A stretch of 13,778 bases of DNA, taken from CAYLZW01 sp964388085 (GTDB lineage: Bacteria; Myxococcota; UBA727; CAYLZW01). A program made the position numbers and the translations under genes. Of the stretch, positions 5,696-12,648 are shown one piece after another. Position 1 is the stretch's first letter. Every line of letters starts with the position of its first letter. The stretch covers positions 1 to 13,778 of the forward strand of contig CAYLZW010000147.1 in assembly GCA_964388085.1 (NCBI GenBank), read 5' to 3'. Under the pieces are notes generated by a model. That model was not told the origin of the DNA, made no database searches, and saw nothing but the letters and a program-made list of their open reading frames with translations.

Positions 5696-8600
5696 CTACT
5701 CGTCGACCTCGACGCGGCGCAGCTGCAGCAGGTAGCCCTGGCACGCGTCGGTCACCTCGACGACACCGTCCGACACGACGTTGACGGCCGTGAGGCAGCG
5801 CGTCGCGTTCTCGGGGAAGGCGTCCCGCGGCGCGCGGCCGTAGAGCGTCAGCACCCGGCCGCTGCCGTCGACGACGCCGGACTCACCGGCCGTGACGAGG
5901 CGCAGCGCCGTCGTGGAGGTGACGAGCAGATTGCCGTGCTCGTCGAGCGCGACGCCGCGCGGCGCGTTCACGGGGAAGGTGAAGGCAGGTTGGCCTTCGC
6001 CCGACGCGGCCGGCTCGCCGGTGCCGAGCACCGTCGAGACGCTGCCGTCCGGCGTTCGGCGGCGCACGCGGTGGTTCCCGGTGTCGGCGACGTAGATGCT
6101 GCCGTCCGCGGCGAGCGTGACGGCCTCGGGTGTGTCGAGCAGCACGCCCAGCGAGCCCTGCGCGCCGGGGGTCCCGAGGTAGGTCTCGACGTTGTCGTTC
6201 GCGAAGTCCACGTGGCGCACGGTGTGGCTGCCGGCGTCGACCACATAGAGCGCGTTCTCGCCCGGGTCGAAGAACAGGCCCGCCGGAGCGACGAAGCGCG
6301 CGTGCTCGAAGGGGCCGTCGTTGTGCCGCCTGTCGTCGGCGTCACCGAGGAAGGGCTGCACGGTCCACGTCGAGGCATCGTCCGGATCCACGAGTGAGAT
6401 GCGCAAGATGACGCCGCGGCCGCGATCGGACACGAACACGCTGCCCTCTCCGTCATAGGCGAGGCCGGCGGCGTCATCGAGGGCCTGCAGCAGCGCCGCG
6501 CGGTTTACGCCGCCGAGATCGGCGGGGTCCTCTCCGAGCGAGAGACCGGCGGGGTGGCCCACCGGCACGTCGACGATGCTCGCCGACAGGTCCACCCGGC
6601 CGACCTGCCCGGCGAGCGAGGTGGCGTACAGGCGGACGTCGTCGTTCAGCATGACGAGCGCCGAGGGGGCGACGAGCGAAGCGTCCGCGAAGGAGCCGCT
6701 CGCGGGCCGCACGGCGCCGCCGGCGATGGTCTCGATGATGCCGTCGGTCGAGACGCGGCGCACGCGTTCGCCGTTGTCGTCGGAGATGAGCAGCTCGCCG
6801 GCGGGGGTGAAGAAGAGCCCGGAGGGAAAGGAGAGCTGCGCGGCCGTGGCTTCACCGCCGTCTCCCGAGAAACCAGCCTCGCCCGTGCCGGCGATCGTGC
6901 TGATGGTGCCGTCGCTCTCGATGCGTCGGACGCGGTGGTGGAAGGTGTCGCTCAGCACCACGCGGCCCGCGGGATCGATCGCGACGCCGAAGGGGGAGTC
7001 GAGCGAGGCTGCCGTCGCCGGGCCGCCGTCGCCGTCGAAGGCGCGCTCGCCGTCGCCCGCCACCGTCGTGATGGTGCCGTTCGCGGCCACGCGGCGGATG
7101 CGGTGGTTCGCGCGATCCGCGATGTACACGTCACCGCTTGTCTGGTTCACCGCCACGCTCGTCGGGAACGCGAGGCTCGCATCGACGGCGGGGCCGCCGT
7201 CGCCGGAGAAGCTGTGCAGCCCCGTGCCGGCGAGCTCGTTCAGGGTCCCGTCCGGCTCGAGCACGCGCACCCGCGAGTTCGCGCCGTCGACGATGATCAG
7301 TCGTCCGTCTCCGTCGAAGGCGAGGCCGCCCGGGGCGCGCAGCCGCGCGGACGTGGCGGGGCCGCCCGCGCCGCTGTCCCCTCCGCTCTCCGGCGTACCG
7401 GCGACCGTTTGGATGCGTCCGTCGACGTCAATCCGGCGCACGACATGAGAAGTCGCGTCGCTGACGAAGATCCGGCCCGCGCTGTCTTTGGCGACACCCA
7501 GCGGCGTGGCGATCGTCGCGCTCGTGGCCGCACCGCCGTCACCGCCGTGCGCCAGTTGGCCGCTGCCCACGAGCGTCTCGAGCGTGCCGTCCGCGCGCTG
7601 CCGCCACAGGAAGGCGCGCTCCGAGGCGGGCAGCAGCAACCGTCCGTTCTCGTCGACGGCGACGTGCCGGGCGCCGCCGAGCCGACCGCTCAAGGCGGGA
7701 CGCGGCGCGCCGAACCCTCCCGGCGTGCCGCTGCCCGCGAACGCGCGGATGGTGCCGTCCTCGGCGATGAGGCGCAGGCGAGAGCTGCCGCGATCGAGCA
7801 CGAGGAGGCCGCCTTGACCGTCGCTCAAGACGTCGGCGACGTCGCTGAAGAGCGCTTCCGTGGCGGGGCCACCGTCGCCCGCATCTCCGCGCGCGTCCGA
7901 GCCGGCGATGGTGTCGATGACGTTCCCCTCATCGATGCGCCGGATGCGACCCGGGTGCTGCACCAGGTAGACGCGACCGGCGTCATCGATGGTGATCGCG
8001 CGCGCCCTGTCGATCCAGCCGCTGCCGGCGTCGCCGCCGTCGCCGCCGCCCGGACCGAATCCGTTGCCGACGAGGTTCGGGAAGGTGCCGTCCGCCTCGA
8101 GGCGCCTTAGTCGCGCGTTCAACGAGTCGGACACATAAAGGCGCCCTTCGCCGTCGACCGCGAGGTCTTCGGGATAGAGCGGCACGTCGGTGGCGAGCGC
8201 TCCCGGCGCGCCCTCGGGTCCGACCGCGCCGCCGTTGCCCACGACCGTATCGATGACGCCGTCGAGCTCCACCCGGCGCACGCGGAAGTTCATGGAGTCG
8301 GCGATGTACAGGCGGCCCGCGCCGTCGAGCGCGATGTCCGTTGGCTGCTCGAGCGAGGCCAACGTCGCAGGGCCGCCGTCACCGCTGAAGCCTGCGCTGC
8401 TGCCTGCGACCGTCTCGATGGTGCCGTCCTTGTCAATGCGGCGTACGCGGTGGTTCTGCGAGTCGCTCACGTACACGCGCCCGGCCGAGTCGACGGCGAG
8501 CCCCCAGGGATCGTTCAGCGAGGCGAGGCCCGCTGGACCGCCGTCGCCCGAGAAGCCGCAGGTGCCGTTACCGGCGAAGGCGGCGATGGTGCCGGTGGTG

Positions 8601-9550
8601 GCGTGCAGGCGGTACACACGGCAGCCCTCCAGCGTCGTGAAGTAGAGGTTGCCGCCGGCGTCGCGCGCCATGTCTCGCAGAAACGGCGGCAGGTCGGTCG
8701 CCAACAGATCGGCGCCGCCCTCTCCATGGCCGACGAGCACGCGGGCCTCCCAGCGCACGCGCGCGCAGGCGTCGCAGCCGTCGCTCGGGTTCAGATTCCC
8801 GTCGTCGCACGCCTCGCCCTCGTCGAGGAGCGCGTCGCCGCACTCCTCCACCTTCAGGCAGTCGCCGCGGCAGTCGTCGCCGCTCGTGGTGTTGCCGTCG
8901 TCGCAGCTCTCGACGCCGGCGAACAAGAAGCCGTCGCCGCACACGTTCTCCTGGCAGTCGCTGCGGCAGGCGTCCTCATCGTCGTCGTCACCGTCGTCAC
9001 AGGCCTCGCTGAGCGCGTTGACGACGCCGTCGCCGCACACGTTGGCAAGGCAGGAGGAGAGACAGTCGTCCTGCTCGATGTCGTTGGCGTCGTCGCACTC
9101 CTCGACCGCGGCGTTCCTGACCCCGTCACCGCAGACGTTGGCGGCGCAGCTCGACAGGCAGGCGTCCTCGTCGATGTCGTTGCCGTCGTCGCAGGCCTCG
9201 CCGGGATCGAGCACGCCGTTGCCGCAGCGCTCGGCGACGCAGGCGCTGGTGCAGCCGTCGCCGCCGACGAGGTTGCCGTCGTCACACTGCTCGCCCTCGT
9301 CCAGCACCGCGTTGCCGCAGGCGGCGCTCTCGAGCGGCACACAAAAGGACTTCACGCCGGTCGGCACGTCGGGGCAGGTAAAGCGTTCGGGGCAGTCCTC
9401 GTGGGCGTCGCAAGGCGCGCGCTCGCCGAGATCGCTCGGCAGCGAGCGATCCGCCAGACAACCCACGAAGGCGTTCGCGGCGAGCAGCAAGGCCGACAGC
9501 GTCAGGCACGACGTCAGCGCGGAGGGGCGCGTTGTCGGAGGAAGCGTCAT
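5696..9550 (-). CDS. Giant lipoprotein: DUF4215 cysteine-rich repeats plus NHL propellers
   Basis: From ATG 9550 the protein is 1284 residues long. Ribosome binding site GAGGAG is 5 nt upstream, and the ATG overlaps the stop of the preceding gene as ATGA, so translation is coupled. Residues 1-30 are a lipoprotein signal ending F-V-G-C (Cys31), a slightly weak lipobox. Cys47, Cys53, Cys59 and Cys70 follow. Residues 78-264 contain six Myxococcus-type cysteine-rich (DUF4215) repeats of the form CGNGVLDPGE-CDDGN-C-C. From about 268 to 1230 there are about 17 NHL-like units of 50-60 residues, with consensus GDGGPAT..ASL..P.GVAVD..GRVYVSDS..HRVRRI..DGTI.TVAG. That is enough for two or three six-bladed propellers. 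Blades near 13-15 are degraded. The C-terminal 45 residues hold two Cys. A longer frame reaches back to 9754 but lies inside the upstream gene. The protein probably sits on the outer membrane and binds ligands or partners; no catalytic motif is seen. Confidence 0.9.
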   Translation of the reverse strand: MTLPPTTRPSALTSCLTLSALLLAANAFVGCLADRSLPSDLGERAPCDAHEDCPERFTCPDVPTGVKSFCVPLESAACGNAVLDEGEQCDDGNLVGGDGCTSACVAERCGNGVLDPGEACDDGNDIDEDACLSSCAANVCGDGVRNAAVEECDDANDIEQDDCLSSCLANVCGDGVVNALSEACDDGDDDDEDACRSDCQENVCGDGFLFAGVESCDDGNTTSGDDCRGDCLKVEECGDALLDEGEACDDGNLNPSDGCDACARVRWEARVLVGHGEGGADLLATDLPPFLRDMARDAGGNLYFTTLEGCRVYRLHATTGTIAAFAGNGTCGFSGDGGPAGLASLNDPWGLAVDSAGRVYVSDSQNHRVRRIDKDGTIETVAGSSAGFSGDGGPATLASLEQPTDIALDGAGRLYIADSMNFRVRRVELDGVIDTVVGNGGAVGPEGAPGALATDVPLYPEDLAVDGEGRLYVSDSLNARLRRLEADGTFPNLVGNGFGPGGGDGGDAGSGWIDRARAITIDDAGRVYLVQHPGRIRRIDEGNVIDTIAGSDARGDAGDGGPATEALFSDVADVLSDGQGGLLVLDRGSSRLRLIAEDGTIRAFAGSGTPGGFGAPRPALSGRLGGARHVAVDENGRLLLPASERAFLWRQRADGTLETLVGSGQLAHGGDGGAATSATIATPLGVAKDSAGRIFVSDATSHVVRRIDVDGRIQTVAGTPESGGDSGAGGPATSARLRAPGGLAFDGDGRLIIVDGANSRVRVLEPDGTLNELAGTGLHSFSGDGGPAVDASLAFPTSVAVNQTSGDVYIADRANHRIRRVAANGTITTVAGDGERAFDGDGGPATAASLDSPFGVAIDPAGRVVLSDTFHHRVRRIESDGTISTIAGTGEAGFSGDGGEATAAQLSFPSGLFFTPAGELLISDDNGERVRRVSTDGIIETIAGGAVRPASGSFADASLVAPSALVMLNDDVRLYATSLAGQVGRVDLSASIVDVPVGHPAGLSLGEDPADLGGVNRAALLQALDDAAGLAYDGEGSVFVSDRGRGVILRISLVDPDDASTWTVQPFLGDADDRRHNDGPFEHARFVAPAGLFFDPGENALYVVDAGSHTVRHVDFANDNVETYLGTPGAQGSLGVLLDTPEAVTLAADGSIYVADTGNHRVRRRTPDGSVSTVLGTGEPAASGEGQPAFTFPVNAPRGVALDEHGNLLVTSTTALRLVTAGESGVVDGSGRVLTLYGRAPRDAFPENATRCLTAVNVVSDGVVEVTDACQGYLLQLRRVEVDE
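5850..8745 (-). repeat. Tandem NHL-coding repeats, period about 165-175 bp
   Basis: On the plus strand the phrase CCGCCGTCGCC or a close variant (coding GDGG on the minus strand) recurs near 6857, 7022, 7193, 7535, 7867, 8033, 8379 and 8539, mostly one repeat unit apart or a multiple of it. The units have diverged at DNA level but keep the coding phase, so they are old internal duplications with possible later homogenisation. Confidence 0.75.
8755..9320 (-). repeat. Six DUF4215 cysteine-rich coding repeats
   Basis: Six units of about 90-96 bp each encode CGxGxxxxxExCDDGN followed by two Cys about 8-12 residues on. They occupy residues 78-264 of the giant lipoprotein. The DNA units differ moderately, and the third and fourth have lost some of the usual Gly or Pro residues (ECDDAND, ACDDGDD). 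Confidence 0.85.
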
Positions 9551-10449
9551 CGCAGCTCCTCGCTGTCTGTGAAGTCGGTGAAGAAGAAGCTGACGCCGGT
9601 GACGACGCCGGCCAGCAGCGCAGCGCCGAGCAGGGCGTAGGTGGCGTACCCGGTGGCGTCCGTGACGAAGACCTTGTCGTGGAACACGCCCGTGACGAAG
9701 GGGTCGGCGCTCGCCTTGTAGCTGGCGAGATCCTGCTGCGCGACGAGGTTCCACGCGCCCGCGCCGAGGCCGGCGAGCAGCAGCGTCGAGCTGACGGCGG
9801 CGACGCTGTAGAAGCTCCAGGCGGGCAAAGGCGGAGGGTTCAAGCGCACCGAGAGCGCCTCGGGCACGCCGCGCTCCATGCCCGGCCGCAGCGGACGCTC
9901 GGGGAAGAGCTCCTCGACGGCGGGCCCGATGGCGACGAGGAACTCCTCCCCGTTGCCGGCCTTGAAGCGACGGTTCACGCCGCCGGTCACCTGGGCGCTC
10001 AGCTGATCGAGGCGGCGCAGCCCGAAGATGTGCTCGTCACTGACGCGCGCGAGCGACCCGATGACGAGCACGTCGACGCCGAGCGCGTCCGCGATCTCCG
10101 ACAGACAGCTCTCTTGCGAGCAGCCGACGAGCTGCTTTTGCGCCTCATGGCCGAGCATGGCGCGGATCTCATCCATCCCGATCACGCTCACGCGATCGAG
10201 CTTGCGCAGCTCGGCCAGCAAGCTGCCGAGCACGACCTTGCCCCAGTGCTCGGGAACACCCGAGAGCTCGAGCTCGTAGACGGCGATGCGCAGCGGCTTT
10301 TGCTGCTCCTCCGCCGTCTTCGCCGGCTCCTCGGGCGTGGCGGGCGTCTCGGCGCCGGCCGCCGCGTGAGCGCCCATCAGCAGCAGCGTGAACAGCGCCA
10401 GCGGTGATGACGCTCTGGATGGACGCGCGTGGCGGCGTCGGCTTCCCAT
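9547..10449 (-). CDS. TolB-like exported protein with two C-terminal membrane segments
   Basis: The 300-residue protein starts at ATG 10449, 5 nt after GGAGGAG. Residues 1-33 are a signal peptide with an Arg-rich start and an A-H-A-A-A-G-A end, followed by a Glu/Pro/Lys linker (34-52). The core RIAVYELELSGVP (54-66), VLGSLLAEL, VSVIGMDEI, and GCSQESCLSEIADALGVDVLVIGSL (109-133) fits the TolB-N-like/CsgG-like fold common in myxobacterial envelope proteins. Cys110 and Cys115 may form a disulfide. Two hydrophobic helices lie at about 212-233 and 268-290, and the short charged tail ends at 300. The topology would put the TolB-like domain in the periplasm, anchored to the inner membrane. Its stop overlaps the ATG of the giant lipoprotein gene (ATGA), so the two are made together. 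The fold call is inference from pattern; the specific function is unknown. Confidence 0.8.
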   Translation of the reverse strand: MGSRRRHARPSRASSPLALFTLLLMGAHAAAGAETPATPEEPAKTAEEQQKPLRIAVYELELSGVPEHWGKVVLGSLLAELRKLDRVSVIGMDEIRAMLGHEAQKQLVGCSQESCLSEIADALGVDVLVIGSLARVSDEHIFGLRRLDQLSAQVTGGVNRRFKAGNGEEFLVAIGPAVEELFPERPLRPGMERGVPEALSVRLNPPPLPAWSFYSVAAVSSTLLLAGLGAGAWNLVAQQDLASYKASADPFVTGVFHDKVFVTDATGYATYALLGAALLAGVVTGVSFFFTDFTDSEELR

Positions 10450-10617
10450 GGGTTCTCCTCCGAACGGCAGCTCGACGGACGGGCTTACCCGGACGAGCGG
10501 CGGCGAGAGTAGAGCACGGATCCGCTCACGCGAAGGACGGGCTGCGGAAGCTCTGGAGCGGCAGGTGCCAACGGTTCGGGGCTCTGGATCGCTCGCGCCT
10601 CGAGGGGGACGGCGGAG

Positions 10618-10875
10618 TCAGCGGTAACGCACCGTCAGCTGCGTCGCCGCCACGCGCAGCGACGTGATCGACACATAGGGGATGACGAGCAGGTCGTCGC
10701 CGAGCAGCCGGAACACGGCGTGGTCCTCGTTCACCTCGACGATGGCGTAGCGCGAGTCAGGCCGCAGGTTGTCCGGCCCCTGGAAGGTCAGCTTGCGCTC
10801 GAGCTGCAGAGACTCCTCGAGCACCTGCTTGAGGGTGCGCTTCCCCGTCGTCGTCGTTGCCTTCGCGAGCGTCAT
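10618..10875 (-). CDS. 85-residue protein of unknown function
   Basis: The start is ATG 10875, with GGAGG 5 nt upstream. A frame extension to 10923 would run into the terminator's T-tract region and is rejected. The N-terminal third (residues 1-30) is Lys/Thr/Leu-rich and probably helical (LKQVLEESLQLERKL). The C-terminal part (about 42-85) alternates hydrophobic strands: YAIVEVNEDHAVFRLLG, DDLLVIPYVSITSLRV, QLTVRYR. This resembles a small SH3-like or Lsm/Hfq-like barrel (strand, turn, 'V-P-Y-x-x-I' strand), but the match is weak and not a family call. It lies about 100 nt behind the terminator of the HEAT-like gene and 168 nt before the TolB-like gene, with nothing notable between. Confidence 0.65.
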   Translation of the reverse strand: MTLAKATTTTGKRTLKQVLEESLQLERKLTFQGPDNLRPDSRYAIVEVNEDHAVFRLLGDDLLVIPYVSITSLRVAATQLTVRYR

Positions 10876-10920
10876 GGGCCCCTCCGTCGTCGTGACCCGC
10901 ACCCTACCGCGGCGAGCCGG

Positions 10921-10953
10921 CAAAAAAACAAAGCCCCTCCGTGGGGAGGGGCT
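10921..10953 (-). terminator. Rho-independent terminator of the HEAT-like gene
   Basis: AGCCCCTCC (10932-10940) and GGAGGGGCT (10945-10953) form a perfect 9-bp stem around a 4-nt loop. On the minus strand the stem is followed by a run read as TTTGTTTTTTTG (complement of 10921-10932). It lies 24 nt after the stop of the minus-strand gene at 12105-10978. This is the one clear intrinsic terminator in the window. Confidence 0.9.
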
Positions 10954-10977
10954 CTGCGCGCGGGCGCTCGGCGTCGC

Positions 10978-12105
10978 TCAGGCCGCGGCGCTGAGCCCGG
11001 CGGTCTGTGCCACGCGGACCGCACGACGAAGGCGCGCCACCTCGGCGGGCGTGAGCTCCTTCATGCGGCGATCGAGGACCGGCTTCGCCCGGTGCGAGTG
11101 CGCGGCGCCGAGGGCCGGCAGCACGCTCTCGGCGTAGAGGGCGACGTCCTTCGGCATGCACTTGCCGAGCAGGTCGACGAGGCCACCGGCGAGCGTACGC
11201 GCGTAGTCCGGGCCGGACGCGCACAGCGCCGACAACAGACGCACCGCGGCGGCGCGCGCCATCTCCGCGTGCTCGGTGCCGTCCGAGAGGACGCTCCAGA
11301 GCAGCTCACGCAGATCCCAGAGCTGCTCCGCCACGCGCTCGGCGATGGGCGAGAGCGCGTACATGGCGAAGGGCAGCATCGCGCTCGGGCCGTCGTGGCA
11401 GAGCGTGACCAGCCGGTCCTGCACGGAGACGAGCAGATCCTCGTCGCGGTTGCCGACCTCGCACAGGACGCGCGCGGCGTCCGAGGCGTGCACGTCGTCA
11501 CCGCGCTCGATGGCGCCGACGAGGATGCTGATGGCCTCCTTGTCGAGGTTGAAGACGATGTGCGCGGCCAGCTCCTGGTTCGGCATGTCGTCGTGGCGGT
11601 TCATGGCGACGGCCAGGTGGCCGAGCACGTCGCGCTCCCGCTGCTCGCGCGCGGCCTCGCGCTCGAGGGCGGCGTCCTCGTTGCCGAGGCCCATCTCGTC
11701 GAGCATCGCGGCGGCCATCTCGGGCGCGACCGACGACGCGGTGATCTCTTGCATGCGCTTCGACTGGGTCGTCTTCTTCTTCTTGGCGCGCGCGACGACG
11801 GGCTTCGCGCGAACCGTGCGCGGCGCCGCCTTGGCGCTCACGGCCCCGGAGGAAGCGCGGGCCGGGGACTTGCCCTTCGCGGCCGCCGCGACCTGCGCCG
11901 CCGCCTTCTCGACCTTCTCGAGCTGCGCGCTGGTCAGCGACGACGAGCGGGCGCTGCGAGCGGTGGCGCTCTTGGAGGTGCCGGCGCTGCGACTCCCGGA
12001 CGGCACCTTCGTGCTGGAACGATCGCCGGACGAGGCGGACTTACCCCGCGTCTTCTTGGTGGTCTTACGGGTCGCCTTGGTTGTCATTGCATTGCCCAGA
12101 GCCAC
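10978..12105 (-). CDS. Protein with a histone-H1-like basic tail and a HEAT-like helical domain
   Basis: The 375-residue frame starts at GTG 12105, with GGAAGGTGA 6 nt upstream. An internal ATG at 12087 has no such site. Residues 8-120 are Lys/Ser/Thr/Ala/Arg-rich with little hydrophobic content (TTKKTRGKS, ARAKKKKTTQSKR), resembling bacterial histone-H1-like tails that bind DNA. Residues 125-375 are predicted helical with repeated amphipathic pairs (for example 178-200, 204-218, 223-236, 242-258, 284-297, 302-316, 321-335), a pattern like HEAT or ARM repeats. No enzyme motif is visible. Its role may be in nucleoid organisation or as a scaffold, but that is inference. A strong terminator follows the stop. 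The upstream region (12106-12648) should hold its promoter, but none was convincing. Confidence 0.8.
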   Translation of the reverse strand: MALGNAMTTKATRKTTKKTRGKSASSGDRSSTKVPSGSRSAGTSKSATARSARSSSLTSAQLEKVEKAAAQVAAAAKGKSPARASSGAVSAKAAPRTVRAKPVVARAKKKKTTQSKRMQEITASSVAPEMAAAMLDEMGLGNEDAALEREAAREQRERDVLGHLAVAMNRHDDMPNQELAAHIVFNLDKEAISILVGAIERGDDVHASDAARVLCEVGNRDEDLLVSVQDRLVTLCHDGPSAMLPFAMYALSPIAERVAEQLWDLRELLWSVLSDGTEHAEMARAAAVRLLSALCASGPDYARTLAGGLVDLLGKCMPKDVALYAESVLPALGAAHSHRAKPVLDRRMKELTPAEVARLRRAVRVAQTAGLSAAA

Positions 12106-12648
12106 AGCGAGTCACCTTCCGCAAACAGCCGTCGTGGCGTCATCGCCTGACGGACTTCCAGCTCGCCGTGCGTGGCATCCTGCCCGCATGCGAGAGCTCA
12201 TTCGGACGCGGTGTCCGGCTTCGCTCGCCTCTGTCGATCACCCTGCGCTGCAGCTTTCGCGGCGTGTTGCGCACAAGGCGCGACCGCGCTGTCGCCAGGG
12301 GCTCGTCACGAGGCTTCGCTGAACCTGTAACTTCGCGTCCACGAACAAATCAGGGCTTCAAACCTCCTAAACTACGATCCTTGTGGTGTGCTTGTATCCT
12401 ACATTAGCGAGAAGTTGTAGTCCCTTGACCTATGTCCGGGACGAATTCACGGAAAGAGTACGCGCGCCGAGGCGCTCGGCCCCCTCGCCCTGCGCTTGCT
12501 GCAGCGCGGCGCAAAACAGTAACAGGCGGCTCGCGCGCTTGCGAGCCCTCGAATCATCTCAGGTCGATCGCGAGACATCGCGTCCAACTCTATAGAGTTG
12601 GACGGAATTTCCTATGAGCCACGGGCACCTGTGCGGGCGGGTGCGCGA
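12106..12648. other. Gene-free region upstream of the HEAT-like gene and downstream of serS
   Basis: No reading frame here has coding character. It holds a GC dip (about 44% GC by hand count over 12341-12420, against roughly 70% around it), a 7-bp hairpin GGCTCGC/GCGAGCC (12528-12547), a 5-bp hairpin CGTCA/TGACG near 12140 and a perfect 24-bp palindrome (12581-12604). It must contain the promoter of the minus-strand gene at 12105, but no convincing -35/-10 pair was found. There is no tRNA-like T-loop/acceptor arrangement. A small RNA is possible but not supported. Confidence 0.5.
12581..12604. promoter_or_regulatory. Perfect 24-bp palindrome (operator or hairpin)
   Basis: CGTCCAACTCTA (12581-12592) is followed directly by its exact reverse complement (12593-12604), with no spacer. 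Such zero-spacer dyads are typical of dimeric regulator operators; in RNA it could fold as a stem of about 10 bp with a TATA loop. It lies 44 nt after the serS stop on the serS transcript, without a T-tract, so terminator use is less likely but possible. No regulator gene is adjacent. Confidence 0.6.

Noticed and set aside
6554..8110. 518-residue plus-strand open frame
   Set aside because: It is antisense to the NHL repeats; the internal periodicity just mirrors those repeats.
8755..9320. Regular cysteine-rich coding repeats as a CRISPR-like array
   Set aside because: The repeats are in frame, encode conserved CDDGN units and have no unique spacers.
9551..9754. N-terminal extension of the giant lipoprotein back to 9754
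   Set aside because: The extra 68 residues are Arg-rich shadow sequence inside the TolB-like gene, while ATG 9550 has a ribosome binding site and precedes the lipoprotein signal.
10720..12150. 476-residue plus-strand open frame
   Set aside because: It lies antisense to the HEAT-like and 85-residue genes and crosses the intrinsic terminator; composition is Arg/Ala/Gly low complexity.
12541..12570. TCGAATC near 12549 as a tRNA T-loop
   Set aside because: The flanking bases do not form the T-stem or acceptor stem on either strand, and no anticodon arm is present.
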